Below, piece by piece: positions 60,566 through 64,000 of a stretch of DNA of 64,000 bases. The notes beneath the pieces are model-generated. The model was given only the letters and a program-made list of their open reading frames with translations, was not told where the DNA came from and made no database searches. The DNA lies in the NCBI GenBank assembly GCA_013398175.1, contig VZRZ01004297.1:1-64000 (forward strand), given 5' to 3'. The DNA is from Climacteris rufus (lineage: Eukaryota; Chordata; Aves; Passeriformes; Climacteridae). The number at the start of each line of letters is the position of its first letter. The first letter of the stretch is position 1. The position numbers were made by a program, and so were the translations under genes.

Positions 60566-63500
60566 GTACAAATAAAGAGATGAACAGTAATACTTGCTCC
60601 TGGATGATTTTTATAGATACAAATACCTGGTCCGACATCACAGGAGCCACAGCTTATCCCATGGACCACGATAAATGTCCATCTGTCTAGCAAGACCTCC
60701 TGACTCCTAGTCAGAGTTGTTTACCTGTGACACACCTCACTGTTTATTCTCTTTGCCACCCTCCAGGCAGTGAGCAAGGGTAATGTCACACAGCTCATGT
60801 AACCTGAAGCCAGGATGCAAGTGGCTGGCTGAACACCCACTCACAAATGACTTGTCCTGATCATTTAGCAAATAAATTAATTCAGCAAACAAACAAGGCA
60901 GAATCACCCCTGCAGAAGGAATCTGTCAGCCCTGGAAGGGGCTAATTGCCCAGTAACATTATTTCTGAAGCCCACCACTCCAAATCCTACAGAAAAACAG
61001 ACAGTCTGCTTCGGGTTCCAGGTAGGCTGAACATTTTATTCCTACCATTGTCTCAACATCTTGTGTGCTTCTAAAGCTTTGTAAAAGCTTATTTTCCAAA
61101 GCTTTGGGAAAAGCTGAAAGATGTGGCTGGGAGTTATTGTGTCTCAGTTCAGTTGGTTTTTGTAAGTATTTTCTGTGCTAACACCATTAAGAGCAGATAC
61201 TGAGGCCACACGGAAGTCCTGAATTAGCAGCATCCATCTGAGAACAGGAAATTCAACCTCACACTGACTGGGTGACACATCCACACTTCTTCCTAGCAGG
61301 AAACAAAACCTAAATCCACCAAAGGAAGAACATAGAGTTTTGGGCAGCGGGCAACCCTGAATCACCAGGGCTTTGCAAGGACTACTTCAATTTTTATTTC
61401 AAAAACACTGTGAGCAAGAGGCCAACGTGTGACCTATTCTCCCTTTCATTTCACAAGTAATCCCAGATGCTATTCTGTGCATCAATCTTGTCTGCCTTTT
61501 TTTACTCTGAAGCCTCTTGCAGTGTTTGCCTTTGGTTCTTGGTGCTCTGCAGCTGGGAGTGCTCCCACAGTCACTCAGTTTAGGCTGGGGATGGTCTCCA
61601 TCACTGATGCAAATCTTCCTGCTTTCAGCATTTCTACCTGACCATGCCAGGCTGTTGTTAGGAAGGGGATGGTCAAAATTGGAACACAAGGCTTCACAGC
61701 AAGGTGATGAAGTTGCTTTGCTAACAGCTAGTTTGGCTCCACACTTCTGTATTTCCAGTGGGAAAGAACCAGCTTTGCATTCCAGGTGGAGGGAGCCAGT
61801 GAGATGGGGGAGCACAGTTCCCATTGCAATGTCCTGACTGCAGTGGGGGATTTGCTCTCATCAGTCACAGCCTGGGTTTCTGTCACCACAAACTCCTCAG
61901 AACATCTACAGGTCAGAACAGAGACAAAGTGGGTGCACACATCATTGTCAGGGGCTTGGAAAATTTCTGTGGTCCTACACATGGTACAAGGATTTGCAAG
62001 GAATTTGGGGATTGACGTGCTCCTGAAAATCTTGTCAGTTCCACTGAGGGATTGGTTACATAATTCAGATAAATGCCAAGCTCCCTTCTCTGCATTTTCA
62101 GGATTAAATGTGTCTGCTCAGTCACAACAATTTTTTCTGTATTTTTCCTTCAAGCTAATTGTTTCAATTAAAGAAATCACTTGCTATCAAAACAAAAAAA
62201 AATCTTATTTTACCACTGAAGGTATTCTTTCAATCTGCTATTTGCCAAAAGTTTTCCCTTTTCATGGCTCTAAAATCTCACATTTTGTGGGGGAAAAATA
62301 TGTCACACAGCACTAGAAGGAACACTGATGATTTCCTAACTGTGCTTAACTGTGCTGGGGTAAGATGAAAATTTTCATCACCAAAAATTGCACTGCTTGT
62401 GAGGTAGGCTGGAGATACTCTGCTTAGATTAACTGTCTGGGAGGACAATAAATAAATAACTGGTACAGCTTTACTGCAGTCACTGTGCAGCTACACAAAG
62501 TATCACAGCTTCTTTTGCAAAGCCAGAGTGCAAAAGTGTCTGTGACTGGCACATTGTGGACTGTTTTCAGCATGAAAAACTAACACTTCTGGTTTGCAGA
62601 GTCTCCCTGGAGACTCTGTGGTGGAAGGGCCCATCCCAGATGGCATTTCCACGTGCCCTGGCTGTGCTGTGCCTGGTCCTTGGCCACAGGACAGTGGAAG
62701 ACAGTGGAAGGACAGAGTGAAGCTGCCCTTACCTAAAAGTGCATCAAGAATTTCTCGTGGCAACATGCACTCTGTTTGAGAGCAGAATTGATGCATGGAG
62801 TTGTGTTCTTGCAAGGAAATCATAGAATGGCTCAGATGGCTGAGCTAGTGGAACCTCTCCATGGATGGGGACTGCATGGCACACTGTGACCTCATCAGAG
62901 ACAAGCTCAGTGCCACACAGATGGGCATCCCCAGTGTCTGAAGGGGCACAGCATCATCTCCACCATCCTCTCCTTCACAGCACTTACACTGTGCTTCAGC
63001 TGCACTTCCCAGCACCTGGGTGCCTTTCTGACTGGGCTCATAATGAAGCAGCACCTCCTGGTGCATGACAACCTGCACATTTCTTGTGGGCACACCAGGC
63101 TGCTGCAGCCTTGGGTCCGGCAGTCCTCAGCCCCGAGACCTCACCAAGAAATCAGCTCTTCTCCTGGAGAGCTCTTCTACCTCCATGCCTTCCATGCTGT
63201 GGAAAAGCAAACTCCAAATTAATAGATAAAAATAATTTATTAAAAAAAAAGTATGACTAATGTTTTCAGCAATTTTTTTAATTAAAAGTATCTTTGGAAA
63301 CCATGAGAAAGTTGCCTTGGCAACATTGTTTTCCATTCCTCCTTTGCTCACTGTTTTCTTGTGTGCCTGTTTCTCTAGCTTATATTTCTGTCAGTACACA
63401 CAATAAATGCAGCTCTGGGAAGGAAATCAGCATTCAGCCAAATAAAGGCCTTTCTTCCTTCTCACACCACCATGGTGGAACAGTCCCATCTATGATTAAC

Positions 63501-64000
63501 AGCAGTCAATTACAAAAGCTAATTTAGAAATTTTCAAGACTGAAAAGACTTTATATTCATAAAAACCCCATTTTGAATAGCTTCTGTAGGACAGAGAAGC
63601 CAGATTAAGTGGGAGGGACAAGCACTGCTCTGAGCCTGTTTCCAACTGAATATGAGCCCAAAAGGAGCTATTACCTCTATGTAAATGCCAATTTTCATTA
63701 AGCAAACAGAAAGTAATGTAGCAGCTACGAGGTAACTGGGATATAATTCAAGTTGACAGCTTTGAAATCTCTTCCCTTTGGTCAGATCTCATTGAATTTG
63801 GCAAATGGATTCAAGAGCTGTGAACTTGCAAAAGCAGGCAGGTGAACAGGAAGGCAGGAAGAAAAAAAGTCACTATGTCCTCTTGCTTCCCCCCACCAAA
63901 AACTAGACTAAAAATGTAAAATAGTGTTTAGAAAGTCCAAGCATCCCTCTTCAGATTTCTTGAACTTTGTGTATGTGTCATGAAAAAGTGGTATTATAAC
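60566..64000. other. unique noncoding stretch, no gene seen
   Basis: No recognised exon, RNA gene or mobile element occurs here. A 176-codon frame at 61786-62316 is the longest frame not caused by a repeat. It has no domain and overlaps a 141-codon frame on the other strand. The segment 62860-63190 is GC-richer than its surroundings, with coding-like but frame-broken composition. A 10-base tandem duplication (gacagtggaa) lies near 62691-62711. Confidence 0.4.

Overview
This is vertebrate nuclear DNA, most likely from a songbird (Passeriformes). It is AT-leaning, has no dense long ORFs and no CpG-island-like block, and holds CR1 LINE pieces of avian type. It also has avian endogenous-retrovirus LTR remnants of families common in passerines, and a tRNA-Ile-headed SINE with a CR1-type tail that matches the design of TguSINE1 from zebra finch. 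Family names are recalled, not searched, so subfamily labels are provisional.

No protein-coding gene could be supported. The window reads as a gene-poor intergenic stretch or part of a very long intron. ORFs of about 60-176 codons occur on both strands, but they overlap each other, lack recognisable domains, and match what chance gives in 64 kb. Several are shadows of CR1 or LTR sequence. One short stretch (53656-53810) is open and flanked by good splice-site matches; it is reported only as a weak exon candidate.

Layout. 1-1110: two same-orientation LTR fragments separated by 424 bp, possibly a collapsed provirus, with a 4-N gap. 1111-8010: unique DNA with simple repeats, a purine-skewed block and a short CR1 scrap (6587-6725). 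8011-9302: a near-complete solo LTR containing a 245-bp direct duplication split by one N. 9303-14548: unique. 14549-14690: tRNA-derived SINE. 15658-17296: long minus-strand CR1 (reverse-transcriptase part and 3' tail). 17297-21271: unique. 21272-22270: plus-strand CR1 with an internal deletion. 22271-26083: unique. 26084-27061: two adjacent minus-strand LTRs, one apparently inserted at the end of the other. 27062-32059: unique. 32060-32885: CR1 scrap next to an LTR. 32886-39265: unique with AT-rich and pyrimidine-rich blocks. 39266-39375: second, shortened SINE. 39376-59859: unique, with the exon candidate. 59860-60565: CR1 endonuclease-region fragment. 60566-64000: unique.

All transposable elements are decayed by stops, frameshifts or deletions, and none looks able to move. 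I found no new biological system. The most useful observations are the duplication at the N (likely an assembly artefact), the nested LTRs, the SINE as a lineage marker, and a few AT-rich blocks that could be conserved noncoding elements.
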